A stretch of DNA of 64,000 nucleotides from assembly GCA_012295275.1 (NCBI GenBank), contig CM022667.1:5526208-5590207 (forward strand), written 5' to 3'. Positions within the stretch are counted from its first letter, which is position 1; each line of letters begins with the position of its first letter. The stretch comes from Chrysomallon squamiferum (Eukaryota; Mollusca; Gastropoda; Neomphalida; Peltospiridae). A program made the position numbers and the translations under genes. Positions 37,801 through 48,675 of this stretch are shown piece by piece. The notes below the pieces were generated by a model. That model did no database searches. It had not been told where the DNA came from and was given only the letters and a program-made list of their open reading frames with translations.

Positions 37801-40312
37801 TTTCTGTCTGAGTGCAGCTAAACTCACACTGCTACCATCTTTATAAAAGTATATTAAGTCATCACGATTTTCAGCACCTGACACTGTACAAGTCAGAGTA
37901 AACTGTTTGTCTTTGACTAAATGAGATGAAGATCCAGACAAAGTCAGTGAAACACAATCTGTAAAATAAAATATGAAACTTGTTTTGTTTGTTAAATAAA
38001 ATTGTATTTATTTATTCAATTTTTATTTTTATCTTTATTATTTCTTTATTATGCAATCTGCAAAGATGTTGTGAATTTTAAGAGTTTCCTTAAAAATTAC
38101 AGTTCTGTCCATAAATTAAAAATAATAAGTTAAATGTTTAGAACATACAGAAAATGCACTTTATGTTATATTTAAAAGCAAATATTTACATTATAAAATA
38201 GAATGAATTTATGTTTTATTTAATGTTGCACTGAACACATTTTTAATCAATGTTTACATGGAATAACAGTCATTAAAGATAATACAGACAGATTTGGGTT
38301 AACCAGCTGGAAACAACCCAATTCTTTTAAGATCTAAAACACTTTTGGATCAAGTGATAATTGTGTTTTAGTCTTCATAAACTATGTGGGTAATTAGGCA
38401 AGTTCATTTAAAAGTTGTAAGTATCTATAAAATAATAGCTCCAATTTTCCTGAAAACCTTCGTTCAGTGCATCTGAAACATTTCCTTTATAAAGCAAACC
38501 TTCTGTCAATAGTTCTGATAATTATTATTTAAATATTGAATTTCACTGAATAATTTCAGTCATCAGTTAAAATAGCAAGAGGGATGAGCAAACATTTCAC
38601 TTAATATTACTGATAAATGGTACCCATAACTTTTGAAAGCAAATATAAACAGTTTAAAATAATCAAATGAATTTATGTTTTATATAAATGTGAATAAGGA
38701 GAAAGCAGATATCAAGAGAGCTAAAATTTGCAGTCATGCAGTAGGATACTATTTTTATATGTACTATACCACAGACAAGGAAGTACAAACTATGACTCCT
38801 CTCACTGATCTAAAATAAGACATTGCACCTTGAAGAGACAAGTGTTCTAATTGCACATTCAATAACGAAGGACCTACACTTTCAGATGGCTAATTATCAT
38901 AAAACACACCTTTTTTGGTACAACTTCAAAGAAAGATTGTTCATGTTTGACAAATGAGACATTTTGCTTGATTTTTTCCCCCCCAACATTTCATGTTATA
39001 GTTTGTTTTAAATATACTTTTGAACAACTTCACTATCTGTAACATTGGTGATGGATTGATGTTCATATTTCATATACACTGCAAATTGTTCATAACTATT
39101 TTATTAACACTGGTATCATTTTCTATAAATTTACTAACATGATTACATTCATCAAAAATGAATATATTTTGGGAAAAAATGCATTTATTACAATTATAAA
39201 TTTTATTATAAATTTTTAAAGAAATCCGAAAAATTACTAAATTATTTTTAATATTGTACAATACAAAGAGAACCTAACATGACGAGATACATTAAAACTG
39301 TGAGATAACTACTTTGTATTGCCAGTGAATATATTTACCTCTAGACAGTATACAGTCATTATAAAATAACAAGTGAATTATTTCTTTTCTGCACTTGTTA
39401 TAAACCTCATTAAAAGTTACTTTTAGATAATAATACTACTACTACTAATAATAATAATAAATGATTTTCATTTCTAAGACAATAAATGCATTCCACTGTT
39501 TCATAATCAGAAGATATATTTAAATATTAACTTATTGAAGAATACTGATATAAATTTAAACCTTTTTTGTGAATTACAATATTCAGTGAACACAAATCTG
39601 GTAAAATTAAGATAAATAATGAGTGATTTATTTCGTTCAGTATCGTTATCTTTGTTAAAGATCAATATATATATATATATATATTATGACAGGCATATTA
39701 TTATTTATGTATTTTTAAAGTAGTTTTATTTTTAACAGTTAAAAAGATATAATTGATTTAATATTCAAAACTAATAACTGTATAATATTAATTATAATGT
39801 ATTTAGTTAAATCTTTTTTACAAAGAGAAATCCATATATGTATTAAGTAAAATTATGTATTCCAAATTAGAATATGAACAGAATTATGGTTGATCATCAA
39901 CAGATATTCATAAATTCTACTAAAATAATGATATCGAGCACAACATCAGTAAATGTATGTAACACTTTAATGACAGAGAAACACGTGTTTTGCGTATGAC
40001 ACAGATCAAATCAGATTTTAATGTTTTGTTAATTATTTTAAATAAAGAATATAGTAAATATAGAGTAATTGGTTTAAATGTTTAAATATAATTCCATTCA
40101 TTAAAACATAAACAAAAATAACAGGAAAAGGAATGTGTAATTATCAGTCAGAATAGAAGTAAAATAATTTTCAGTTGAAAACCAATCAAGACTGAATGTT
40201 GAAAAAAAAGAAAGAAAAGAGTTTCTGTAAACTTACCTGAATAAACAACACTGCTCAAGAAGAAAACCACTAAACTCAGTTTTTTATCAACAGTCCAAAA
40301 CATCGTAGACAT
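27486..40312 (-). CDS. Gene A: Ig-domain receptor with ITIM-like tail, 12 exons
   Basis: I could join twelve exons in frame with GT-AG introns: 40312-40237, 37958-37596, 37276-37022, 36446-36192, 35000-34722, 33488-33183, 31239-31084, 29867-29760, 29076-29020, 28462-28355, 28018-27930 and 27668-27486. That is 2235 nt, 744 residues plus stop. Order: signal peptide, five Ig-like domains, short stalk, one membrane helix, RRRK stop-transfer, tyrosine-rich tail. All junctions are phase 1 except the last (phase 0), the usual pattern for shuffled extracellular modules. The layout resembles CD22/Siglec/CEACAM-type inhibitory receptors; this is architectural analogy, not proven orthology. The likely role is cell-surface recognition with phosphotyrosine signalling through SH2 proteins. 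The start is the first ATG of the signal-peptide exon; a second in-frame ATG lies 3 codons later. Last three exons lie in the right palindrome arm. Gene B is its closest relative here. Confidence 0.88.
29203..29265. repeat. (AC)n microsatellite in gene A intron 8
   Basis: AC dinucleotide tract with a few AG interruptions. Absent from gene B, where this intron is deleted. Confidence 0.95.
29877..31083. other. Gene A intron 7, no further gene
   Basis: Intronic AT-rich DNA. The phrase 'ggcttcagtggatggagat' (near 30281) recurs in gene B's matching intron (near 53859), confirming homology of non-coding DNA. No exon was seen. Confidence 0.6.
31084..31239 (-). CDS. Gene A exon 7: stalk and transmembrane helix
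   Basis: A 156-nt exon. Short stalk EAAKEKDGISK, then a glycine-rich start GGGVGAGLLV, a run of valines and ILLIFLF, and the stop-transfer RRRKQ. Serine/threonine-rich STTSSDKS begins the cytoplasmic part. The gene B exon is four codons shorter in the stalk. The reverse strand also reads open (PAPTPPPT), which is a shadow. Confidence 0.93.
31799..31849. repeat. (AAT)n microsatellite in gene A intron 6
   Basis: Perfect AAT trinucleotide tract of about 51 bp. Confidence 0.95.
31860..33180. other. Gene A intron 6: FN3 exon missing here
   Basis: Matches gene B's introns in patches: 32540-32700 with 58435-58600, and 32875-32910 with 59683-59705. The gene B DNA between those patches, with the fibronectin III exon, has no counterpart. 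A patch at 32765-32860 instead resembles 55850-55950 of gene B, pointing to rearrangement. A short AC tract lies near 32980-32996. A 77-codon frame (32036-32269, plus) has no recognisable product. Confidence 0.6.
33183..33488 (-). CDS. Gene A exon 6: cysteine-free Ig-like domain 5
   Basis: A 306-nt exon. The Ig fold is recognisable from GGNVTLNISVIANPVPTFTW and EDFGIYQVVVSNG, but both canonical cysteines are replaced (isoleucine on the B strand, valine on the F strand) and the exon has no cysteine at all. Gene B shares this. Rich in sequons (NVT, NIS, NKS, NVS, NVT). It is the membrane-proximal domain and ends in phase 1 directly before the membrane exon. Confidence 0.85.
34722..35000 (-). 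CDS. Gene A exon 5: Ig-like domain 4
   Basis: A 279-nt exon. B strand SLRCEVDSNPASHIKLL, then VEYSW, and GFYTCEAGNN for the F strand (Y-x-C). The core tryptophan after the first cysteine is replaced by a leucine-rich KLLNN stretch, common in CEACAM/Siglec C2-set domains. Extra cysteine in EAGCLDTG. The exon is nearly identical to that of gene B (63726-63448). Confidence 0.87.
36192..36446 (-). CDS. Gene A exon 4: Ig-like domain 3, cysteine-rich
   Basis: A 255-nt exon of the same length as exon 3 and evidently its duplicate. SCEADCDEVCTYKW again has C-x3-C-x3-C-x3-W, with a further cysteine right after (WKCQ). The F strand reads AGVCVCIVT, with cysteine instead of the usual tyrosine two residues before the conserved one. 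Seven cysteines in total would be odd for one domain, unless one pairs elsewhere; I count C in SCE, DC, VC, KC, VC and VC, that is six visible here. Sequons NRS, NKS and NKT. Confidence 0.85.
37022..37276 (-). CDS. Gene A exon 3: Ig-like domain 2
   Basis: A 255-nt exon. C2-type Ig fold: VNCAAVCKPPCLFSW carries the B-strand cysteine and core tryptophan, and KYTCTVTNR the F strand. Two extra cysteines sit between B strand and tryptophan in the pattern C-x3-C-x3-C-x3-W, shared with domain 3. One N-glycosylation sequon (NQT). Confidence 0.87.
37283..37408. repeat. (AAATA)n/(AAT)n mixed microsatellite
   Basis: Low-complexity A/T repeat starting within about 10 bases upstream of the gene A exon 3 acceptor, in place of a normal pyrimidine tract on the minus strand (it reads T-rich there, so may serve as one). 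Confidence 0.9.
37596..37958 (-). CDS. Gene A exon 2: membrane-distal long Ig-like domain
   Basis: A 363-nt phase 1-1 exon. B-strand cysteine in FTLTCTVSG and F-strand cysteine in VTDWLCKLN, with an extra cysteine pair between (KLDQCSVW and SVECGDG). At 121 residues it is longer than the other Ig exons and has the inter-strand length of a V-like domain; the usual core tryptophan after the first cysteine is replaced by a YFYKDG phrase. It corresponds in position to exon 2 of gene D, which also has the additional cysteines and the D-W/E-W plus x-C ending. The outermost domain is the likeliest ligand-binding one. Confidence 0.82.
37959..40236. other. Gene A intron 1, no exon seen
   Basis: 2.28-kb intron between the signal-peptide and first Ig exon. 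AT-rich, with a TA tract near 39667-39684 and short frames only. Nothing recognised. Confidence 0.6.
40237..40312 (-). CDS. Gene A exon 1: signal peptide
   Basis: ATG at 40312-40310 starts MSTMFWTVDKKLSLVVFFLS; the hydrophobic core is LVVFFLSSVV, followed by YS near the expected cleavage site. The exon ends in phase 1 at donor GTAAGT. Whether an untranslated exon lies upstream, as proposed for gene D, cannot be told. Confidence 0.85.
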
Positions 40313-40387
40313 AATATACTAATTATAAATTGTGTCACAGTTTTAGATCAAAAATCTTGTTCTCACAACAAGCTATTCGTTGCAGTT

Positions 40388-40399
40388 CACTTCCTGGTT
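40388..40399 (-). promoter_or_regulatory. Candidate ETS-type site upstream of gene A
   Basis: The minus strand reads AACCAGGAAGTG, matching the ETS/PU.1 core GGAA with flanking AGGAAGTG, about 76-87 bases upstream of the gene A start codon. ETS factors drive many blood-cell receptor genes in vertebrates. A single short motif is weak evidence. Confidence 0.25.
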
Positions 40400-40929
40400 T
40401 ATTTCTGTCAAAATGTGTACTTCTCTCCGGATTTAGTTAATGCAATAACATCCCATTTTCCATCTGAACTGAACTCACACAAGTATGGTGAATAATGATC
40501 ACGTAAATGTTTGCTTCACGTTTGATTACAATTATCAGCAATCTTTTGTTAGCACAGACTAACTCGCACCGAACTTCCACTAAGTTTACAATACTGAATA
40601 TAAAATCTAAACCGAGGCTAGATATTATCTCCACTGTGAATAGATACAAAGATTTACGGCCCGGGAAGTGTGTGACATGTAAGTTTCTCCTAAAATTAAT
40701 TCTACGCCCCGGTACTCAGTAATCGCCCTTTTATTTAGCAGTCGGGGGTATACAATTAAAAATTTAGAACGAACTAATTCTGCAGTATAGCTATAAACGC
40801 TAAGAATTTGTTTGATCATTTATACTGGGACTGTTAAAAAGTCATACGCAATAGGAGAAATGCTATTTTTTTATTTTTTATTTTTTTTTTATTCGTTTAT
40901 TAATATTTATTTACTTATTTACTGATGTA

Positions 40930-40991
<62 letters not shown>

Positions 40992-42360
40992 ATATATATA
41001 TATATATATTTTTTCTCTCGGCGACTGTTAGGAAGTTTTCACATCTTTATGTGATGGCAGAGATTTTTAAGAAAGAAAAAAAATAACATACTTGACAGAG
41101 TACAAGAATTTTATTTGGCTGCAGTCTCTGAATACAAATCATAAACTAAAACTGCACATTTTCTGTGTTTTAAAATTCAGATGTTGATTTTATGTGGTAA
41201 AATTAAATACCAAACTCAGCATTGTTTTATTTATTTTATATATATAGGCCCCTTAACGATACCTTGATTGGGCCTCGATCAAACTGTGGCAGGTTTTCTC
41301 AGCGATATTTGAATGTTGTGTTTTCTGTTTTTGTTTAAGTTAGAAAATTGTCCCTAACTTATTTTATTTGTTATACCACGGATTGCAGTTTAGGTTATAC
41401 CTACATGTAGAATCCGCTGGTAGCTATTTATTTTTTACTTATTATACTATTTTATATTGTTGTACTATTAAGGTACAGTTTTTGAAAATGTCGGTACCAT
41501 ATTAATTGTTTACCTAAATACTTACTTTAATACAGTTTAACATTTCGTAATTAACCTATATGTATCTTGAAAGTAAGTAAATAAGTTAACCATTCATTTC
41601 TACAGATATTCCTAACAGTATGTATTAAGTGAATGTCTACTGTTAGTTAACAGGAATCCAGTTGCTCAAACATCTAACAATTTACGATCATTAGCGAGAG
41701 ACAAAAGGAGGAGACCACAAAGAACAAAGAGGAGAAAGACAAAGAGAAGCATGGGACGGTGGAGTTGGTGGCCATTATTAGGCAATTAAGTTGGTAATTA
41801 AAGTTTGCGCTATCTTTGTTTAAAGTCGGAAATCAGGGACAAATGGTTATCCTGTATGCTCTGTTTTGTTGATCAGTTTGATGTAACCTGTATATGCTTC
41901 ATAGAGAGTTTGAGTTATATATATTTCTAACATAACCTGTTTGGGTAAATTAAAATAATTAATAATTACAGTATTTCATTTAACGCCAACTCCCACGTCC
42001 TGAACCACTAAATAAGTATATATGTGTAAAATAAATAATTATCTTTGTAATATAAATATTGTGTTTTGTGTTAATAGTGGATACTGGATATGTATAGTTT
42101 ATATCTGTAGTATATGCAAATATTTGTATGTATTACAATTAAGTGCATGGTCGGTCAGCGGGTCCACAAAAGGCACAAACCTCAGACAAGAAACGAGCCG
42201 TATTTTAATAGAGTTGTTAGCACTTGAAAACTATCGCCTCTTATGCGCTGGGCCACGTGACAAGATTTTATATATGTGCATTAGAGTTGAAATGTTAACT
42301 AAATATTCGAAATTTAATTTAATTTTAAAATGTTTATACTTTCATTTTCACCAGAAGCAG
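40400..42360. other. Intergenic, upstream of gene A
   Basis: No gene recognised. Contains an (ATT)n tract (40931-40990), a short TA tract after it, and a purine-rich patch on the plus strand near 41697-41750 ('aggaggagaccacaaagaac'). Confidence 0.6.
40931..40990. repeat. (ATT)n microsatellite
   Basis: Perfect ATT tract of about 60 bp. Confidence 0.95.
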
Positions 42361-42364
42361 AGTC

Positions 42365-42912
42365 TCACGGAATTCAGATTGAGTAACAAATATATCTTTC
42401 TGGATTATCTGCCTGTTTATTTTTATGCCATGGAATTTTTACCAATTTATACTTCAAAGACGTGCGAATGTTTAATTTTTGCCGCCAATTTTTCAACTCC
42501 ATGGCATTGTTTTAAAAGAGCCGGCACTTGGTAATTAAGCAGCGAAGGAAAAGGCCAACACGAGAATTCAGTCGGGCGGGTAACAAATGTTTTTTAATGA
42601 CATTTTCTTTACAGACGAGTATGGTAAGCAATTGTGTATTCTTATTTTGATAGGGTGTAATGTGCAATTAACCTGTATCAATAACATTAAATACACCTAC
42701 AATTTTAACTGTTTAATCTGTCCTCCGTGCAGATTCTTATTTTGTCTTCGTTCCCCATATGACTTCACTCGTTCATTAATCAGAGTTATTTAAATCTATG
42801 TTTTATAGATAGTAAATTGTATTATTATCTCGTTACCTTTATATATCGTAATTAAATAATGAACTTGTACCTTAACTATAGTTGTGTGTTTATTTCTGTA
42901 GTGGATTGATAT
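42365..42912 (+). repeat. Third copy of unclassified repeat block
   Basis: Matches about 20710-21240 (same orientation) and about 10860-11340 (inverted). Shared phrases include 'aaaagagccggcacttggta', 'agcagcgaaggaaaaggcca', 'gacgagtatggtaagca' and 'gtgtttatttct...agtggat'. The match starts and ends within unrelated DNA, which is why I consider it a dispersed element (possibly a solo LTR or non-autonomous element). Orientation and partial overlap suggest the arm copies contain an extra inner or adjoining part (10230-10860). Confidence 0.6.
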
Positions 42913-43147
42913 AATTATTGCTATCTCTGAATTAAAAGTCAAGTGAAATCAATAATAATAAAAGATAAAACACGGGAGAAAACGAAGTAAATAATATATA
43001 CAGGTATAATAAAAAAAAAATCGTAATAGTTGATTTTGAGAAACTAATTCTCTATTGATTGATTTCAGCTTACTTTATATCCAAAGTGATGTTTCAAAAG
43101 GCTATTCTGCAGCTTGACTGTTTGAAAGTTCTTTTAATTAATTGATT

Positions 43148-43170
43148 TATTATTATTATTATTATTATTA

Positions 43171-43229
<59 letters not shown>

Positions 43230-43455
43230 CTCTTGAAGATATTTAGCCTCATATACATATTACTTTTCAAATTACCATATCTTTTTTTTACAAGTAAACA
43301 AATTGATGATGATAAAAATCAGAAATAAACAATTAATAAGAAAATTCAAGTACTTTAACTTCATGTTATAGCATTGTTGTGGAAACTCAACTAAGTGATG
43401 ATCGATAGTAAAAACGACGATAGATATCCAGTGGGAAATAATAATAATAATAATA

Positions 43456-43494
<39 letters not shown>
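43148..43494. repeat. (ATT)n and (AAT)n microsatellites
   Basis: ATT tract at 43148-43228 and an AAT tract at 43438-43494, about 210 bp apart. As they are complementary they could form a hairpin. The DNA from 43500 to 44660 shows only poly(T)/poly(A) runs (43571-43607, 44397-44419) and no gene. Confidence 0.9.
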
Positions 43495-44671
43495 TTTACT
43501 ATTCATTTCCTTCATCATCAATCTTTATTTTTTTTGTTTTTTTTTGTTGTTGTATTATAATGTGTGTTGTTTTTTTCTTTTTTTTTTTTTTTTTTTCTTT
43601 TTTTTAATCGGATTGAAAGCTTTTTTGAAACTATATATAATTATTCACCAGAATAAACTGAAATGTAGGCCAAACACAAATTCATATTAAAACATACTGA
43701 CTGAAACCCTAAACACAGCAATCACAGTAATATCAGTAATTTTACACATTAGGACTCATTTTTCTATTTTCTATTTTCTCTTCATGTATCGCTTCATTCT
43801 ATTATTTTCAAGGTAATTCTCTTAATAGTACACGTTCTTCGCATGTAATTTACATCAGAAACCCAGAATAATAATAATTTGACTAGTTATTTCTTTTCTC
43901 TTTTATTTATTTATTTATATTTTAGTCAGAAGAAAGTTTTTTTTATGAAAATAAATTTAATTATTCACGAGAATAACCTGATGTGTAGGCCAAAAACACA
44001 ATGATTGACACCCGCAATAAAGCAACCACAATAATATGAATATCTTTTTAACATCGTGGCTCATTATTTATTTATTTATTTATTTGTATGTTAATACCCT
44101 TTTCTATTCATGCATTGTTTCACTTTATTATTTTCAAGGTTATTCTATTAATACCCGTTCGTCTTTCGTAGATTCCTCCACAACCTACTCCCATCCACTT
44201 GCTTAGATGTCGAAGTTCATTTCTGACCTCAGATCGTCATTTAACGTGATCGCTGTGATATCAGCAGAATAATCTCCGTGTTCATCAGAATATGCAGAAA
44301 TTGCTTTTTTTTAAATTAGTCTTGTTCTGGAATATTTTTTCGTTAAAATATACAAAATAGTCAGTTTGCTGAGGTTCCGAAACAAAATTGTACTCAAAAA
44401 AAAAAAAAAAAAAAAAAATTAAAAAAATTAAAACAAGAACAAAAAGGAACAAACAAAAAAGAAACAGCGTTTAGATGGGACATCATGTACTTTCAGATGA
44501 TACTAATTCATGTTTCCGCAAGTGTCAATCGCTTCGGAACTTCAGCCAATCAAACATTTCCACACATCCATAATGTTTTATTTACGGTGTTTTTATGTTG
44601 ATCATAGTTTAGTCCAGTTGTTCAGCAAGCGTTAATACTTCTTTTGTTAGAAGGCATTATTCATAGGCACA

Positions 44672-44714
44672 ATGGGAAGCGATGTGTTTGGGGGACATGC
44701 AAATCGGATGAAAG
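44672..44714 (+). other. Candidate first coding exon, unknown gene
   Basis: ATG at 44672 opens MGSDVFGGHANRMK and runs into a donor GTATGA at 44715 in phase 1. The surrounding 44500-44720 is less AT-rich than its neighbours, as near a promoter. No following exon or known family could be assigned, so this is only a guess. Confidence 0.2.
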
Positions 44715-44719
44715 GTATG

Positions 44720-45579
44720 ACAGTTTATAGCATTTGATATTTATACCGTTTCCGAAAACACAACGAGAAAAATGTTTAAAATTGATTCGACTATCTGGAC
44801 GTTAACATGTTTTCAAATAATACTAATACACACAGCTGATATTTAGCTATATACGAATCACCTCAATATAAACAATATACATGCATAGCTAAAGAAAAGA
44901 AAGAAGAAAGAAATGTTTTATTTGATGACACTCAACACATTTCATTTACGGCTGCCGATTCGCGGGCTATTTTTGATTAGCAGTATCATCCAACAGACAG
45001 GTTAGCATATATACCAGTCATGGTGCACTGGTTAGAAGTAGCATTGGTCAAAAAAAAATAAATAATAATAATAATAATAATAAAAACTAATAATAATAAA
45101 AATGTGTTGTGTACATGTGTGTGTGATACGTATGACCAAAATTGGTTATGAGGTGAATTCAAATTTATAATTTGGGCGGTCTGTTGTAAATGTTCGACTT
45201 TTATAAATGCAGCTTTATTTGTTACTTTTCTTTAATTTAGGTTTTCACTAAAATAAGCCAAACTGCAATATCAGTTTAATACCAGAATATACTCATCCAG
45301 CTTTACGGTAGAACTTACACTCTGATAGCTGTATCGTCTCCAAGCAAATCTGAATTTGTAGTTTAAAAAAGTCTGTTGTTATTACAATACATTGATTTAA
45401 GCTAAGTATATTCGAGAAATTTGAATTGAAATGGGAAGGAAATACACTCTTTATCTCTCACTTTTTAATGTGTTCATATAAGAAAGTTCATGTACATATA
45501 AAACTTAACAATACAGCAAATCTGATACAGACAGTGAGTACAGAGTATGGTGAGTATTTTCTAGCTTCCAGTGATGAGT

Positions 45580-45618
<39 letters not shown>

Positions 45619-46000
45619 CATCTTACAGAAGAGAATAGTTAAGCAAAGAGTCATCCGACTTACTATAATTGAAAGAAACATCATCAAAGTCAGATGAGGT
45701 CATCAAACATAAAATCGTTGAGAAACAAGGACTGAGAAGAATTTGTGTATTTATTTTGCAAAACTAATTTAAATTGTACTAATGGACTAGGACACTTTTT
45801 GATTCTATCTATATCATTCTATAAGTAGAAAAAAACAACAACAACAATAATACAATTTTACCTCTCCATTAGATCAACAAACACCTACTGATCGAGGACA
45901 CGGACAGCATTTTCAAAATTATTATTCCACTGTTAAAGTTTACAGTCATATCGATTTACGAAATTTTTTCTCCAAAATAAAAAATTGTAATGCTGTATGG
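44720..46000. other. Intergenic, no gene recognised
   Basis: AT-rich with AAT tracts near 45061-45082 and at 45583-45617. The open frame 45426-45638 ends in the AAT tract and looks spurious. Confidence 0.5.
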
Positions 46001-46014
46001 CAGATTTATATAAT

Positions 46015-46256
46015 TTTTTCAAGTTGACGTCGCCAGTCCCCTACATTTTTTCTCGGCCTCATAGGTGTCCCTACCAGACAGGTACCACTGTAATAATAAA
46101 CAATATGAGGAGAGCTGTCAGATTCTCTTCTGCTACCTCCAAGTGTAACGTGGACTCTCGGATCACTGTCCCATCAGCTCCACATCCACATACAGATTCA
46201 AAACATAAATTTCCATGCAGAGGGTGCAAACTCTTGACAAAACTGCATTATAGTTA
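46015..46256. other. GC-richer unidentified block
   Basis: A sharply bounded block of higher GC, with codon-like texture on both strands. The minus strand has an open stretch (ESVCGCGADGTVIRESTLHL, then EENLTALLILFIITVV) with a hydrophobic run; the plus strand has an 86-codon frame 45997-46257. I recognise neither. It may be a fragment of an exon or of a mobile element. Confidence 0.3.
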
Positions 46257-46619
46257 GCCATATTTTGAGGTTAATGACACGCTATAATCTATACTTATGC
46301 ACATGGTAAATGATTCAGAAGTAAGTTTTGTATTTGTACAGCCTAACATCTAACTAAATTTCAAGAAACACTGTGTGTGTGTTTTTGTTGTTGTTTGTCT
46401 TAAGGAAACCAAGATAAACATTGTAGCAGGAGAACTATCTTACATCTTGAGTAAATGAACTTTTCTGTGCAGACAGTTTGTCAAATGATCACAGTAACTT
46501 AGATGTCAGCTTAAAGTTAAGCGTTGATGTATTTCAGATTACGATCCTGACATTTCGGTTTGAGACGATCTATGAAAATATGCAGAAGCAAAGTGTGTTA
46601 CAAATGATTAAATTACAGC

Positions 46620-48665
46620 AACAAAAACAATAACATTTTATTTAGAAATTACATAAATAATTGACAAACAATTTAGTTTATATTACATATATTAGTAAAA
46701 GTTTTTAATAAATAAATATATAATTTCATATAGTTTTTTCATATATACTGCAATTAAATATATGAAAAATATTTTTACATTCATTTGTAAGAATATTTTT
46801 TTTTTTAAATAAATCAGAATTACTGTAACATTGACTACAAATATATATGTAATAAACATGAAAATAATGACTAAAAAAATACATTAATAAACGTACTTTA
46901 TAAAATAGATAAAAATCTTGTAATTCTTTAATGTTTACTTTATGTTTTCAGAAATGCTAAAGATATTAACGTAAGAAATAATTTTAGTTCTTGTAAATAT
47001 AAATAAAAAAGTAAACAGATGACTGTTCTATATATATATATATATATATAAGATAGAAAAAACCTAATATATATATTGATAGATAGATAGATAGATAGAT
47101 AGACATAAAAAAAACTGGCATTGTTAAACAGCAAATCATAATGTGGAACCAAGTAAGATAAAATCTTCATTTCAGTATTATGAAATTACCAAAATCAGTT
47201 TCCACACGCACACACACACACACAAAAGAAGTAATAGAAATAAAGAGAAAAACAAAAGAGCATTTATTACAACAGGAATAAAAACAATCATGTGACTGAT
47301 GTATCAACAGATATTATTACTATAGTATAATGTAAAATTAATGACACCAATAGAATCAAAATAATAAAACGCACACACTCTATGAAGCATAATTTTCATG
47401 ATCAGACGCTTGTTTTAAAGTGTTTTCTGCTTGTCAGGGAAAATAAATGATGTCAGCACCATTAAACTTCGATAAAAGCAATTTTGACAGTTACAAAATA
47501 TTCCTAAGTTTTGGGTGAAATCTGTTTTCACTGTATTGTAATATCTTAATATGGATGTCTTTTCAGTTTCTCATGTTAATCAAGTTAATTAATCAAAAAG
47601 GAAAAAGAAATTACTCGACATGTTAATACCATTTGGAGAAAAAAAAAATCATCTAAATGAGAAAGAAATGTCAAAAAACAAATGGATCATCTTCATAGAA
47701 TGATTAAGTAACAAACCAGTAAATTATTTCAAATTCGTCATGTGTGAATTTCAGAAGGGATAACTATGAATTTGGTATTGATACAATTACTGCAATTTCT
47801 TCCTGTAGCAAAGTATTAATTATTATAATCCAGACAGTTTCAAACACCCATTCATACAAACACAGATCTGTCAAAGGTAATTATGTATGTAAGATAATCT
47901 ATATTAGGTGCTCAGCTTAGATTTAATTTGAGAAACTGGCCTGTTATGAAAATACAGACACATCTATGGGTAAAGCTTTCCTGTGATAACAGCATGATAA
48001 ATGTGCATGACAATGTCATTAGATGGAATTTATAGATAACTAAATATCCATAGACTTACATAAAAACGCCTTTACCTCAATTAAAGAAATAATTATGTCC
48101 TATGTCAGATATAACGATTTATGGAAAAGCTTTTTTTCCTTCCACCCATGGACTATACTAAAATAATATAGTTTTTTTATAGTACAAAAACTTTGAACAC
48201 TCTTATTTTACTACTTTCAAATGTGAAATGTTATCATTGTGATTCCAGATTAACTTTCTTCTTCCCTTTACAAAATAAGAATAAAAGAAACAGTGTCTAT
48301 CTTATCCGGGAAATAATTTATAAACTTAAAGAAAATTATAAACCAAATAAATAAAAATAGTAAAAATAATAAAAGTATTACATACTGATACTGCTTACAC
48401 TGTAAAGCCAAAATTTGGAGATTTCCTATCATAAAATATATCATGATCATGTAACAACAAAACTAAAGTAAAATAATTCTATAATTTTCACTTATAAATA
48501 TTAATCTATATTTTGTACTGCTTTTTCAGGCTTTCACAAAGCTTAATTTATTTTAGATTATTTCACCATTCTTTATTTCTCTAATTAAAGTTCAATACAT
48601 TTTGATAGTATTTTTAATTATTTTGCAGTTAGTGTCTATAGTGTATATATTTACACATCAGACTA
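46620..48665 (-). repeat. Old diverged copy of 3'-flank module
   Basis: Colinear with about 25510-27400 but clearly more divergent than the other copies. Shared marks: 'aaacaataacattttattta' (46625), 'ggtaaagctttcct' (47971), the 'aaatgtgaaatgttatcatt' region near 48220, and 'gctttcacaaagcttaat' (48530). It ends just short of where the terminal coding exon of the receptor would follow and abuts the gene B module at about 48676. It is therefore the remains of a further family member whose coding part is gone. Contains TA (47029-47051) and GATA (47078-47103) tracts. Confidence 0.7.
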
Positions 48666-48675
48666 TTTTTGACAG

